A DNA stretch of 64,000 bases from Streptomyces lavendofoliae (GTDB taxonomy: Bacteria; Actinomycetota; Actinomycetes; Streptomycetales; Streptomycetaceae), in contig NZ_BMTP01000013.1 of assembly GCF_014649735.1 (NCBI RefSeq), positions 1 through 64,000 on the forward strand. The letters run 5' to 3'. Made by a program: the position numbers and the translations under genes. The notes beneath the pieces are model-generated. The model was not told the origin of the DNA, did no database searches, and saw nothing but the letters and a program-made list of their open reading frames with translations. Positions 7,258 through 15,444 of the stretch are shown piece after piece; position 1 is the first letter of the stretch, and each line of letters opens with the position of its first letter.

Positions 7258-8091
7258 ATGGATCAAGAGCCGAAGACGGTCCCAAATTCACGCAAAGATT
7301 CTTATCCGGAGCTAACGGGCGAGGTGGCTATGGTAGGGGCTCCACTGGACACCACCAGAGCCGATAGGGGAGGTGCGGCTGCGCCTGTGGATCGGGGAGG
7401 AGTGCTGCGGCGCTTTCTCAGGTCGGCGGGTGAGCCGAAATCCGTGACCGACACCGCTGACCGTTCCATGCCCGCCGACTTCGCACCCACCACCGCGACC
7501 TTCGCATCGGATGCGGAATCGCAGGCGTGGACTCCGCCCTCGTGGGAGGAGATCGTCAGCACGCACAGTGGCCGGGTCTACCGCCTCGCATACCGCCTGA
7601 CCGGCAACCAGCACGACGCCGAGGACCTCACCCAGGAGGTCTTCGTCCGTGTCTTCAGGTCGCTGTCCACGTACACGCCCGGGACCTTCGAGGGCTGGCT
7701 GCACCGCATCACCACCAACCTCTTCCTGGACATGGTGCGCCGCAAGCAGCGCATCCGGTTCGACGCGCTCGGCGACGACGCGGCGGAGCGGCTGCCCAGC
7801 CGCGAGCCGTCGCCGCAGCAGGTCTTCCACGACACGCACTTCGACGCCGACGTCCAGCAGGCCCTGGACACCCTCGCCCCCGAGTTCCGCGCCGCGGTGG
7901 TGCTGTGCGACATCGAGGGACTGTCGTACGAGGAGATCGCCGCGACCCTCGGCGTCAAGCTCGGCACGGTCCGCAGCCGTATCCACCGCGGCCGCTCGCA
8001 CCTGCGCAAGGCCCTCAAGCACCGGTCGCCCGAGGCCCGGGCCGAGCAGCGCGCCTTCGTGGCCGTGGGCGGGGAGGGCGGACCCGCGTGA
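7258..8091 (+). CDS. sigE: ECF RNA polymerase sigma factor, SigE-type of actinobacteria
   Basis: Region 2 (HSGRVYRLAYRLTGNQHDAEDLTQEVFVRVF, about residues 103-133 of the 277-aa form) includes the DAEDLTQEVF core-binding motif. It is followed by WLHRITTNLFLDMVRRKQR. Region 4 (LDTLAPEFRAAVVLCDIEGLSYEEIAATLGVKLGTVRSRIHRGR) holds the -35-binding helix-turn-helix. Context (anti-sigma, HtrA and TatB downstream) matches mycobacterial SigE, the envelope-stress sigma factor. It is not the protein called SigE in S. coelicolor. The start is ambiguous: ATG 7258 (after GGGGGGAG), ATG 7330 (after GAGGTGG), or later. Codons before about 7400 are AT-rich at third positions, unlike the body of the gene. The stop overlaps the anti-sigma GTG by four bases. 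Confidence 0.85.
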   Translation: MDQEPKTVPNSRKDSYPELTGEVAMVGAPLDTTRADRGGAAAPVDRGGVLRRFLRSAGEPKSVTDTADRSMPADFAPTTATFASDAESQAWTPPSWEEIVSTHSGRVYRLAYRLTGNQHDAEDLTQEVFVRVFRSLSTYTPGTFEGWLHRITTNLFLDMVRRKQRIRFDALGDDAAERLPSREPSPQQVFHDTHFDADVQQALDTLAPEFRAAVVLCDIEGLSYEEIAATLGVKLGTVRSRIHRGRSHLRKALKHRSPEARAEQRAFVAVGGEGGPA

Positions 8092-8891
8092 GTACCACCG
8101 GTCCGACCCCAGCGGAACAGCACCTGGGGGACCGCCTCGCCGCGCTCGTCGACGGGGAGCTCGGTCATGACGCCCGCGAGCGGGTCCTCGCCCATCTGGC
8201 GACCTGTCCCAAGTGCAAGGCCGAGGCCGACGCGCAGCGCCGGCTGAAGAGCGTGTTCGCCCAGGCCGCCCCGCCGCCCCCCTCCGAGGGGCTCCTCGCC
8301 CGCCTCCAGGGGCTGCCCGGCGGTGGTCCGGGCGGCGACGACCGGGGCGGTCCCTTCGGCGGCGAGGGCCTCGGCATGAGACCCGGCACCTTCGGCTACG
8401 CCGGGGGGCCGGACGCGGGCTTCCGCATACACGACGTGGGCCGCCAGGAGGCGGAGCGCTCCTCCTGGCGCGGCCGGAGGTTCGCGTTCGCCGCCGCCAG
8501 CGCGGTGTCCTTCGCGGCGATCGCCCTGGGCGGCGCGCTGCCCACGGTCGCGACGGTGGACGCCCGGGGTGACGGCACGGGCAACAACGTGACGCCGGCG
8601 CGGTCGTCCCAGCAGACACAGGGCGCCGGTACGGGCACCGGCGACACCAACCGCCGCCGCGGCGGCGGGTACGGGCCGGTCAGGGTGACCGACCGGCCGG
8701 CCGGCCCGCTGGCCGCCGTCCCGCTGCACGCGGTGCAGCGCCCCGGCTCCCACCCGTTCGTACCGCCCGTACCGCCGGGAGCGGTGAGCGCGCTGAACGC
8801 CACCCCGCCCGCACCGCTGATACGCCCCGCCGCCACCCGTTCGGGGCCCGCTCCCTCGCCCGGCTCCGTCCCGGTCCCCGCGGGGCGCTGA
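8088..8891 (+). CDS. rseA: zinc-binding anti-sigma factor (RseA-like)
   Basis: This 267-aa protein starts at a GTG that overlaps the sigma-factor stop (GTGA), indicating coupled synthesis. The N-terminal 50 residues form a ZAS/zf-HC2 domain. His36, Cys40 and Cys43 (HLATCPKC) make the H-x3-C-x2-C motif, so zinc- and redox-sensitive binding of the partner sigma factor is expected from the family. After a Gly-rich linker, about residues 125-150 are hydrophobic (FAFAAASAVSFAAIALGGAL) and probably span the membrane. The rest is a Pro/Gly-rich, probably extracytoplasmic tail of over 100 residues. The following htrA product is a candidate partner in signalling, as in mycobacteria. Confidence 0.82.
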   Translation: MSTTGPTPAEQHLGDRLAALVDGELGHDARERVLAHLATCPKCKAEADAQRRLKSVFAQAAPPPPSEGLLARLQGLPGGGPGGDDRGGPFGGEGLGMRPGTFGYAGGPDAGFRIHDVGRQEAERSSWRGRRFAFAAASAVSFAAIALGGALPTVATVDARGDGTGNNVTPARSSQQTQGAGTGTGDTNRRRGGGYGPVRVTDRPAGPLAAVPLHAVQRPGSHPFVPPVPPGAVSALNATPPAPLIRPAATRSGPAPSPGSVPVPAGR

Positions 8892-8983
8892 CCCGGCCCC
8901 CTGCGCGGGGGCCGCCCGACCTGGTTGAATCCTGCGCAGGGGCGCCCCGAGGGGGCGCGGCACGGGCACGCAGCGGGGAGAAC

Positions 8984-10723
8984 ATGGACGACGGGAAGCC
9001 CACGGGGCCGAAGCCGAAGTGGTGGAGCCGTCCGGCGCGGGAGCACGGGGCGACGCGGCCCCCCGCCCCGGGCGACGGCGCCGAGCGGACGCCCCCGCCC
9101 GCCCCCGAGGGCGGCGAGGCGCCGGCGGCGGTCGCGGCGGCGGTCCGCCCGCAGCCGCTGCACCAGCCCGACGAGTACCGCACCCCGCCCTACGGCGAGC
9201 CGGGCCCCTGGGCGCCCGCACCGCCCGTACAGCGTCCCCTGGCGACCCCGGCGCACGGCACCGCCGTCCCGCCCGCCCCGCCCGTCCCGGGCACCTCGCA
9301 GCCGGGCACCGTGCCCGGGCAGACCCCGCCGCAACCGCACCCACAGCCGCCCGCCCCGGCGCAGGCCGCGCCGGGCGCGTCGCCCGCCCCGCAGCAGGCC
9401 CACGCCGGTCCTGCCCCCCACCCGGCGTCCGCCGCCCACGCCGCGCCCGCCGCCCATGCCGGGCCCGCCGCTCCGGCGGTCCCGCAGCAGGCGCAGCCCC
9501 TGCCACAGTCGTCGCAGTGGCTCCAGTACGACCCCTGGGGCAGCCCCGGCGGACAGCACCAGCACCAGCCGCTCCTGCACCCCGGGGGGTCCACCACCGG
9601 CGCGCCGCGCACGGGGCGGCGCCGCGGCCCCGCCGTGGTCGCCGCGCTGCTGTTCGCCGGGCTGACCGGCGTGCTCGGCGGCGGGGTCGGCGCGTACCTC
9701 GAACGGAACGGCGGGCTGACCACGGTCGAGCTCCCGCAGGCCGGGCGGGACGACGGCGACCGCGCGCCCGACAGCGTCGCCGGCATCGCGGCCAGCGCGC
9801 TGCCGGGCGTCGTCACCCTCCATGTCAGCGGTGGCGGGGAACAGGGCACCGGCACCGGCTTCGTCCTCGACCGGCAGGGGCACATCCTCACCAACCACCA
9901 CGTCGTCGACCCGGCCGGCACCTCGGGCGACATCACCGTGACCTTCAGCGGCGGCGAGACGGCCACGGCCGAACTGGTCGGCAAGGACAGCGGCTACGAC
10001 CTCGCGGTCGTCCGGGTGAAGGGCGTCGCCAACCTCAGGCCGCTGCCGCTCGGCAACTCCGACAACGTCCGCGTCGGCGACCCGGTGGTCGCCATCGGCG
10101 CCCCCTTCGACCTCCAGAACACCGTAACCTCCGGCATCATCAGCGCCAAGGAGCGGCCCATCACCGCGGGCGGCGAGAAGGGTGACGGCAGCGACGTCAG
10201 CTACGTCGACGCCCTCCAGACCGACGCCCCGATAAACCCCGGCAACTCGGGCGGTCCGCTGCTCGACTCCAAGGCCCGGGTCATCGGCATCAACAGCGCC
10301 ATCCGCGCCGCCGACACCGGTTCGGGCCCCGACGGCGGGCAGGCCGGCTCGATAGGGCTCGGCTTCGCCATCCCGGTCAACCAGGGCAAGCGCGTCGCCG
10401 AGGAGCTGATCAACACCGGCAAGGCCGACCACCCCGTGATCGGGGTGAGCCTCGACATGAAGTACACCGGCGACGGCGCGCGGGTCGGCGAGAAGGCGCA
10501 GGACGGCGGCGCCTCCGTCACCCCCGGTGGTCCGGCCGCCAAGGCGGGCGTCCGTCCCGGCGACGTCATCACCAAGGTGGACGGGCAGCGCGTGCACAGC
10601 GGGGAGGAGCTGATCGTCAAGATCCGCGCCCACCGCCCCGGCGACCGGCTGCGGCTCACCCTGGAGCGCGGGGGCCGGGAACAGACCAAGACGCTGACGC
10701 TCGGCTCCTCGTCGGGCGGCTGA
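8984..10723 (+). CDS. htrA: HtrA/DegP-like serine protease with PDZ domain
   Basis: This 579-aa protein has a roughly 200-residue Pro/Ala/Gln-rich cytoplasmic region, a transmembrane segment (AVVAALLFAGLTGVLGGGVG, about residues 225-245), a trypsin-like protease domain and a PDZ domain. The catalytic triad is visible: His306 (LTNHHVV), Asp339 (YDLAVV) and Ser422 (NPGNSGGP). The PDZ domain covers about residues 490-570, with the substrate-loop region PAAKAGVRPGDVI. It acts outside the membrane on misfolded envelope proteins. The place after the sigma/anti-sigma pair matches the mycobacterial sigE-rseA-htrA-tatB order. The ATG is preceded by GGGGAG. Confidence 0.9.
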   Translation: MDDGKPTGPKPKWWSRPAREHGATRPPAPGDGAERTPPPAPEGGEAPAAVAAAVRPQPLHQPDEYRTPPYGEPGPWAPAPPVQRPLATPAHGTAVPPAPPVPGTSQPGTVPGQTPPQPHPQPPAPAQAAPGASPAPQQAHAGPAPHPASAAHAAPAAHAGPAAPAVPQQAQPLPQSSQWLQYDPWGSPGGQHQHQPLLHPGGSTTGAPRTGRRRGPAVVAALLFAGLTGVLGGGVGAYLERNGGLTTVELPQAGRDDGDRAPDSVAGIAASALPGVVTLHVSGGGEQGTGTGFVLDRQGHILTNHHVVDPAGTSGDITVTFSGGETATAELVGKDSGYDLAVVRVKGVANLRPLPLGNSDNVRVGDPVVAIGAPFDLQNTVTSGIISAKERPITAGGEKGDGSDVSYVDALQTDAPINPGNSGGPLLDSKARVIGINSAIRAADTGSGPDGGQAGSIGLGFAIPVNQGKRVAEELINTGKADHPVIGVSLDMKYTGDGARVGEKAQDGGASVTPGGPAAKAGVRPGDVITKVDGQRVHSGEELIVKIRAHRPGDRLRLTLERGGREQTKTLTLGSSSGG

Positions 10724-10797
10724 CCCCCGGGGGCGGGCCGCACGGCGGAGCCGTCCACCGCGGGGCCACCCGGGGGCCACCCCGAGGTCGCCGGGAG

Positions 10798-10920
10798 GTA
10801 CCACGGCGACAGCCGGGCCAGGTACCGTGGTACGGGCCCCGGGCCCGGACGGCCCCGCGGACCTCGTACCACGGATCTCGAACCACGGACGTCGCCACGG
10901 ACCTCGAACCCTGATCACGG
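10798..10920. repeat. inverted and direct repeats upstream of tatB
   Basis: GTACCACGG (10798-10806) is an inverted repeat of CCGTGGTAC (10825-10833), a 9-bp stem with an 18-nt loop. Downstream, short direct copies of the pattern ACCACGGAC/TCTCGAACC recur three times up to about 10910. Purpose unknown; it may be a hairpin separating htrA from tatB, or a binding region. Confidence 0.45.
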
Positions 10921-10944
10921 GCCGGACCCCGAAGGAGCAGCAAG

Positions 10945-11370
10945 GTGTTCAATGACATAGGCGCACTCGAGCTCGTGGTGCTCGTGGTCCTTGCCGTGCT
11001 CGTCTTCGGCCCCGACAAGCTGCCGAAGGTCATCCAGGACGTCTCCGGCTTCATCCGCAAGATCCGTGACTTCTCGGAGAGCGCGAAGCAGGACATCCGC
11101 AGCGAACTGGGTCCGGAGTTCAAGGACTTCGAGTTCGAGGACCTGAACCCCAAGACGTTCATCCGCAAGCAGCTGACGGAGAACGAGGAGCTCAAGGAGA
11201 TCCGCGGCAGCTTCGATCTCAAGAAGGAGATCAACGACGTCGCCGACGCCGTGAACGGCCGCGAGCCGGACACGTCCGTCCCGGCCGCGGTCGGGGGCAC
11301 GGACCTGCTGAAGAAGGGCGACAAGCCCGCCGAGGGCGACCGCCCGCCGTTCGACGCCGACGCCACCTGA
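10945..11370 (+). CDS. tatB: Sec-independent twin-arginine translocase subunit TatB
   Basis: This 141-aa protein starts at GTG 10945 with AAGGAGCAGCAAG upstream. It has one N-terminal membrane helix (LELVVLVVLAVLVFGPDKLP), with the FGPDKLP hinge typical of TatA/TatB. An amphipathic helix and a long charged cytoplasmic tail follow. The tail length and the LELVVLV..FGPDKLP form favour TatB over TatA. It works with TatC to recognise folded Tat substrates. The gene ends the sigE-rseA-htrA-tatB group. Confidence 0.9.
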   Translation: MFNDIGALELVVLVVLAVLVFGPDKLPKVIQDVSGFIRKIRDFSESAKQDIRSELGPEFKDFEFEDLNPKTFIRKQLTENEELKEIRGSFDLKKEINDVADAVNGREPDTSVPAAVGGTDLLKKGDKPAEGDRPPFDADAT

Positions 11371-11498
11371 AGCCCTCCCGCGCCGCTCTTCCGGAAAGAC
11401 CCCGCGTCAGGTGGCTATCCTCTCCATCTGTCCGGTTGCGAGAGCGCCCGTCGGGGCGTGCCGCACCGGACTCCACGAACGAGGAGGCGGCCGGGCAG

Positions 11499-12179
11499 AT
11501 GGAGACGACGAGTCGAGTGGGGGCGCAAGGTGCCGCACCGGGCACCGCATCGGCGTCCGGGGCGGACACGCCCGCGGCCCGGCGTACGGTCGACGGTTAC
11601 CTGCGGGCCTCGTTCCCCTGGTACGGGCTGGACGAGGCGTTCACCGGGCCGCGCTGGCTGATGCAGGTCGGCACGTCCGCCGACGGCACGGTGCAGCACG
11701 GCTCGATCGGCCACGGTGACGAGCCGTCGATACGGCCTGACCGGCTCGACGCCACCGGGGCCGAGAGGGAGCGGTTCGCCGCCGTCGTGACGGTCGCCGC
11801 GAGCCCCGTGCGCCGCAGCGGTGACGGTACGGGGGTGCTGGACGCCACCAGCGTGTCGTCCGCCGCCTGGCTGGCCGGCTCCGGCCTCCTGGCCTACACC
11901 TGGCCGCCGCAGCTGGACCACACGCTCAGGGACGACTGGCTGGACCAGCAGACCGAGGCCGCCTTCGAGCTCGCCGACGACCTGGACGGCCCGGAGTGGT
12001 CGACGCTCTCCCTGCCCGTCGACGGTGTCCCCACGCCGTTCCACTACCGGGAGTCGGAGTACGGCTGGGTGCTGGCCGGCTCCACGCCCACCGGCGTCCA
12101 TCTGGGTGCGTACGGACGGGGGATGAGCGCCTACGGTCTGGCGTTCGCGGTGGTGCGGGACATCACGGCGTACGCGTAG
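11499..12179 (+). CDS. conserved actinomycete protein of unknown function
   Basis: This 226-aa protein has no motif that I recognise. The start ATG 11499 has GAGGAGG about 11 nt upstream; an in-frame upstream start at 11436 would add 21 residues without a ribosome site. The sequence is acidic and rich in aromatic residues (ASFPWYGLDEAFTGPRWLMQ, YTWPPQLDHT, ESEYGWVLAGSTP). It lacks a signal peptide or membrane segment and looks like a globular cytoplasmic domain of about 180 residues after a disordered N-terminus. It faces mrp across a strong shared terminator. Confidence 0.7.
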   Translation: METTSRVGAQGAAPGTASASGADTPAARRTVDGYLRASFPWYGLDEAFTGPRWLMQVGTSADGTVQHGSIGHGDEPSIRPDRLDATGAERERFAAVVTVAASPVRRSGDGTGVLDATSVSSAAWLAGSGLLAYTWPPQLDHTLRDDWLDQQTEAAFELADDLDGPEWSTLSLPVDGVPTPFHYRESEYGWVLAGSTPTGVHLGAYGRGMSAYGLAFAVVRDITAYA

Positions 12180-12207
12180 CGGCACACGCCCGCACAACCG
12201 CACGCCG

Positions 12208-12238
12208 AAGGGGCACCGCTCACCGAGCGGTGCCCCTT
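12208..12238. terminator. bidirectional terminator
   Basis: AAGGGGCACCGCT (12208-12220) and AGCGGTGCCCCTT (12226-12238) form a perfect 13-bp stem with a 5-nt loop between two convergent genes. Confidence 0.85.
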
Positions 12239-12251
12239 CCGCGTACCGCCC

Positions 12252-13385
12252 TCAGAACTTGTTGCGCGGGGTGATGCCCAGCGACATGCCCGACAGGCCG
12301 CGCTGGCGGCCGCCGAGCTTGCCCGCGATCGAGCGCAGCGCCGCGCCCGCGGGCGAGTCGGGGTCCGACAGGACGACCGGCCTGCCCTCGTCGCCGCCCT
12401 CGCGCAGCCGTACGTCGATGGGGATGGAGCCCAGCACCGGAACGGCGGTCCCGGTGGTCTTCGTCAGGCCGTCGGCGACCCTCTGGCCGCCGCCCGTGCC
12501 GAAGACGTCGACCATCTCGTCGCAGTGCGGGCAGGGCAGGCCCGACATGTTCTCCACGACGCCCACGATCTTCTGGTGGGTCTGCACGGCGATGGAGCCG
12601 GCCCGCTCGGCGACCTCGGCCGCCGCCTGCTGCGGGGTGGTGACGACCAGGATCTCGGCGTTCGGCACCAGCTGCGCGACGGAGATCGCGATGTCGCCGG
12701 TGCCCGGCGGCAGGTCCATCAGCAGGACGTCCAGGTCGCCCCAGTACACGTCCGCGAGGAACTGCTGGAGCGCGCGGTGCAGCATGGGACCGCGCCAGAC
12801 CACCGGCGCGTTGCCGGGGGTGAACATGCCGATGGAGATGACCTTCACGCCGTTCGCCGACGGCGGCATGATCATGTTCTCGACCTGGGTGGGACGGCCG
12901 TCGGCGCCCAGCATGCGCGGCACGCTGTGGCCGTAGATGTCGGCGTCCACGACGCCGACCTTCAGCCCGTCCGCGGCCATCGCCGCCGCCAGGTTCACGG
13001 TGACGGACGACTTGCCGACGCCGCCCTTGCCGGAGGCCACGGCGTACACCCTGGTCAGCGAGCCGGGCTTGGCGAACGGCACCTCGCGCTCGGCGGTGGT
13101 GCCGCGCAGCGCGGTGGCGAGTTCCTTGCGCTGCTCGTCGCTCATCACGTCGAGGGTGACGTCGACACCGGTGACGCCCTCCACGCGGGAGACCGCCTCG
13201 GTCACGCGGGTGATGATCGTCTCGCGCATGGGGCAGCCGGAGACCGTGAGGTAGACGGTGACGGCGACCGCCCCGTCCGCACCGATCTCCACCGACTTGA
13301 CCATGCCGAGTTCTGTGATCGGTCGGTTGATCTCGGGGTCGTTCACCGTCGCCAGTGCTTCGCGCACCGCGTCTTCCGTAACCAT
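12252..13385 (-). CDS. mrp: Mrp/NBP35-type P-loop iron-sulfur cluster carrier
   Basis: This 377-aa protein has an N-terminal MIP18/DUF59 domain (about residues 5-95, with NDPEINRPITELGMV) and a C-terminal deviant Walker P-loop ATPase. The SGKGGVGKSS motif is at residues 118-127, followed by VVDADIYGHSVPRMLG and MDLPPGTGD. The CxxC pair in SGLPCPHCDE is the bridging Fe-S site of Mrp/ApbC scaffold proteins. It delivers Fe-S clusters to apo-enzymes in the cytoplasm. The start at 13385 follows a leaderless-type -10 box, so the longer in-frame ORF upstream is not used. Confidence 0.9.
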   Translation of the reverse strand: MVTEDAVREALATVNDPEINRPITELGMVKSVEIGADGAVAVTVYLTVSGCPMRETIITRVTEAVSRVEGVTGVDVTLDVMSDEQRKELATALRGTTAEREVPFAKPGSLTRVYAVASGKGGVGKSSVTVNLAAAMAADGLKVGVVDADIYGHSVPRMLGADGRPTQVENMIMPPSANGVKVISIGMFTPGNAPVVWRGPMLHRALQQFLADVYWGDLDVLLMDLPPGTGDIAISVAQLVPNAEILVVTTPQQAAAEVAERAGSIAVQTHQKIVGVVENMSGLPCPHCDEMVDVFGTGGGQRVADGLTKTTGTAVPVLGSIPIDVRLREGGDEGRPVVLSDPDSPAGAALRSIAGKLGGRQRGLSGMSLGITPRNKF

Positions 13386-13391
13386 ACGGAG

Positions 13392-13397
13392 ATGGTA
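13392..13397 (-). promoter_or_regulatory. -10 box (TACCAT) of a leaderless mrp promoter
   Basis: On the minus strand TACCAT lies 6 nt before the ATG of mrp, and there is no Shine-Dalgarno sequence. Confidence 0.5.
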
Positions 13398-13428
13398 CGG
13401 CGCCGGACCCGGCCCCCGGAAAGCCCTG

Positions 13429-13998
13429 TCAGCGGTCGGGTTCGTCACTCCCGCGGGACGCGCCGGGCGGGAATAGATCCCGGCGGTCGTCCCGGCGGCC
13501 GTTCCGGCGCTCGTCGAGCTCCCGCACCAGGTCCTCCAGCTCCGAACGGATCCAGTCCCGGGTGGCCACCTCGCCGAGGCCCATCCGCAGGGCCGCGATC
13601 TCCCGCGTCAGGTACTCGGTGTCGGCGATGGACCGCTCGTTCTGCTTGCGGTCCTGCTCCAGGTTGACCCGGTCCCGGTCGGCCTGCCGGTTCTGCGCCA
13701 GCAGGATGAGAGGCGCGGCGTAGGAGGCCTGGAGCGACAGGGCGAGGGTGAGGAAGATGAAGGGGTACTCGTCCCAGCGCAGCTCGTCGGGCGCCGAGAT
13801 GTTCCACACCACCCAGACGACGACGATCACCGTCATCCAGACCAGGAACCGCCCGGTGCCGATGAAGCGGGCGACCCGTTCCGACAGCCGCCCGAAGGCC
13901 TCGGGGTCGTACTCCGGCAGCAGCTTGGGCCGCCGGATGCGCGGCTGGTCCAGCCGGATGCGGGACGAGGGCGGCTCGCCCGGACGCTCATGCGCCAT
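13429..13998 (-). CDS. DUF1003 membrane protein
   Basis: The 189-aa protein has two adjacent membrane helices at about residues 48-65 (FLVWMTVIVVVWVVWNI) and 78-102 (PFIFLTLALSLQASYAAPLIL). The family pattern is FIGTGRFLVWM through PLILLAQNRQADRDR. A charged coiled-coil C-terminus follows. Function is unknown. It overlaps the upstream MgtE-N/CBS gene by 11 bases, so the two are co-transcribed and coupled. The constant pairing with MgtE-type proteins suggests a cation-related role, by inference only. Confidence 0.82.
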   Translation of the reverse strand: MAHERPGEPPSSRIRLDQPRIRRPKLLPEYDPEAFGRLSERVARFIGTGRFLVWMTVIVVVWVVWNISAPDELRWDEYPFIFLTLALSLQASYAAPLILLAQNRQADRDRVNLEQDRKQNERSIADTEYLTREIAALRMGLGEVATRDWIRSELEDLVRELDERRNGRRDDRRDLFPPGASRGSDEPDR

Positions 13999-15268
13999 GC
14001 GCGGCCTCGCTCTCGCCTTCCGGATCGAACTCGGTCTCCCGCCAGTCGTCGGGCAGCAGGTGGTCGAGCACGTCGTCGACGGTGACCGCGCCGAGCAGCG
14101 ACCCGCTCTCGTCCACCACCGGGGCGGCGACCAGGTTGTAGGCGGCGAGGTAGCTGGTCACCGAGGGCAGCGGGGTGTCCGGGGACAGCGGCGCCAGGTC
14201 GGTGTCGGCGATCGCCGAGACCAGGGTGAACGGCGGATCGCGCAGCAGCCGCTGGAAGTGCACCGTCCCCAGGTACTTCCCCGTCGGCGTCTCGTCGGGC
14301 GCCCGGCACACGTACACCTGGGCGGCGAGGGCGGGGGAGAGGTCCTGCTGGCGGACCCGCGCCAGCGCGTCGGCGACCGTCGCGTCCGGGCGCAGCACGA
14401 TCGGCTCGGTGGTCATCAGACCGCCCGCGGTGCGCTCCTCGTACGACATCAGACGCCGTACGTCGGCGGCGTCGTCCGGCCGCATCAGCGTCAGCAGCCG
14501 CTCCTTGTCCTCCTCGGGCAGCTCGGACAGCAGGTCGGCGGCGTCGTCGGGGTCCATGGCCTCCAGGACGTCGGCGGCCCGCTCCTCCTTGAGCTTGCCG
14601 AGGATCTCGATCTGGTCGTCCTCCGGAAGCTCCTCCAGGACGTCGGCGAGCCGGTCGTCGTCGAGGGCTGCGGCGACCTCGGCACGGCGCTTGGGGGTGA
14701 GGTGGTGCAGGACGTTAGCGAGGTCGGCCGGGCGCATCCGCTCGAACGTGGCGACCAGGCTCTCGGCGCCCTGCCCGTGCTCCTCCAGCGAGAACCCGGT
14801 GACGGCCGACCACTCGACGGTGAGCGTCTCGCCCTTGCGGCGCAGCGCCCCTCCGCCGCCCCGGCGGACGAAGACCTTGTCGATCTCCCAGTCGCGGCGG
14901 GCCGGGAGCTGCTGGATGGCCACGTCCAGGACGGTCACCTCCGCGCCGTCCTCGACCAGCCGGACGCGGCGGTCGAGCAGCTCGCCGAGGACCAGGCGCT
15001 CGGTGGGGCGCTGCTCGAAGCGGCGGACGTTGAGCACGCCGGTGGTGATGACCTGGCCCGACTCCACCCCGGTGACCCGGGTCATGGGCAGGAAGATCCG
15101 GCGGCGCCCGATCACCTCCACGACCAGGCCGAGCAGGCGGGGCGGGCGCCGGCCGACGCGCAGCATCGCGACGAGGTCGCGCACCCGGCCGACCTGGTCG
15201 CCGTTCGGGTCGAAGACCGGGATGCCGGCGAGATGGGAGACGAAGATCCGGGAAGCGCCTGCCGCCAT
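13988..15268 (-). CDS. PRC-barrel, MgtE-N and CBS domain protein without a channel
   Basis: This 426-aa cytoplasmic protein starts at ATG 15268, chosen because GAGGAGG lies 8 nt upstream; an ATG 11 codons earlier has none. An N-terminal PRC-barrel-like region (about 1-130, IFVSHLAGIPVFDPNGDQVGRV) is followed by an MgtE N domain. This comprises superhelical repeats with ADLLSELPEEDKERLLTLM, about residues 180-285. A CBS pair comes next (TTEPIVLRPDATVADAL and APVVDESGSLLGAVTVDDVL). The MgtE transmembrane domain is missing. In MgtE these cytoplasmic domains sense Mg2+, so this stand-alone form is probably a regulatory partner. It is operonic with the DUF1003 gene. Confidence 0.85.
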   Translation of the reverse strand: MAAGASRIFVSHLAGIPVFDPNGDQVGRVRDLVAMLRVGRRPPRLLGLVVEVIGRRRIFLPMTRVTGVESGQVITTGVLNVRRFEQRPTERLVLGELLDRRVRLVEDGAEVTVLDVAIQQLPARRDWEIDKVFVRRGGGGALRRKGETLTVEWSAVTGFSLEEHGQGAESLVATFERMRPADLANVLHHLTPKRRAEVAAALDDDRLADVLEELPEDDQIEILGKLKEERAADVLEAMDPDDAADLLSELPEEDKERLLTLMRPDDAADVRRLMSYEERTAGGLMTTEPIVLRPDATVADALARVRQQDLSPALAAQVYVCRAPDETPTGKYLGTVHFQRLLRDPPFTLVSAIADTDLAPLSPDTPLPSVTSYLAAYNLVAAPVVDESGSLLGAVTVDDVLDHLLPDDWRETEFDPEGESEAAHGA

Positions 15269-15444
15269 GCCGCACACCTCCTCGTCCGCCTGGATCGCCA
15301 TGGTTTGTGCCGGTTCAGGCTAGCCCGTCCTGGTGCGGGTCGCCCAGGCAGGGCGTCCGTACGGCTCTTGGCCGACGGTCGTATACGGCACCGGTACGCT
15401 GCGGTCTGCCAACCCCCCACGGTTTGATGAGAGGCAGTGCGCTG

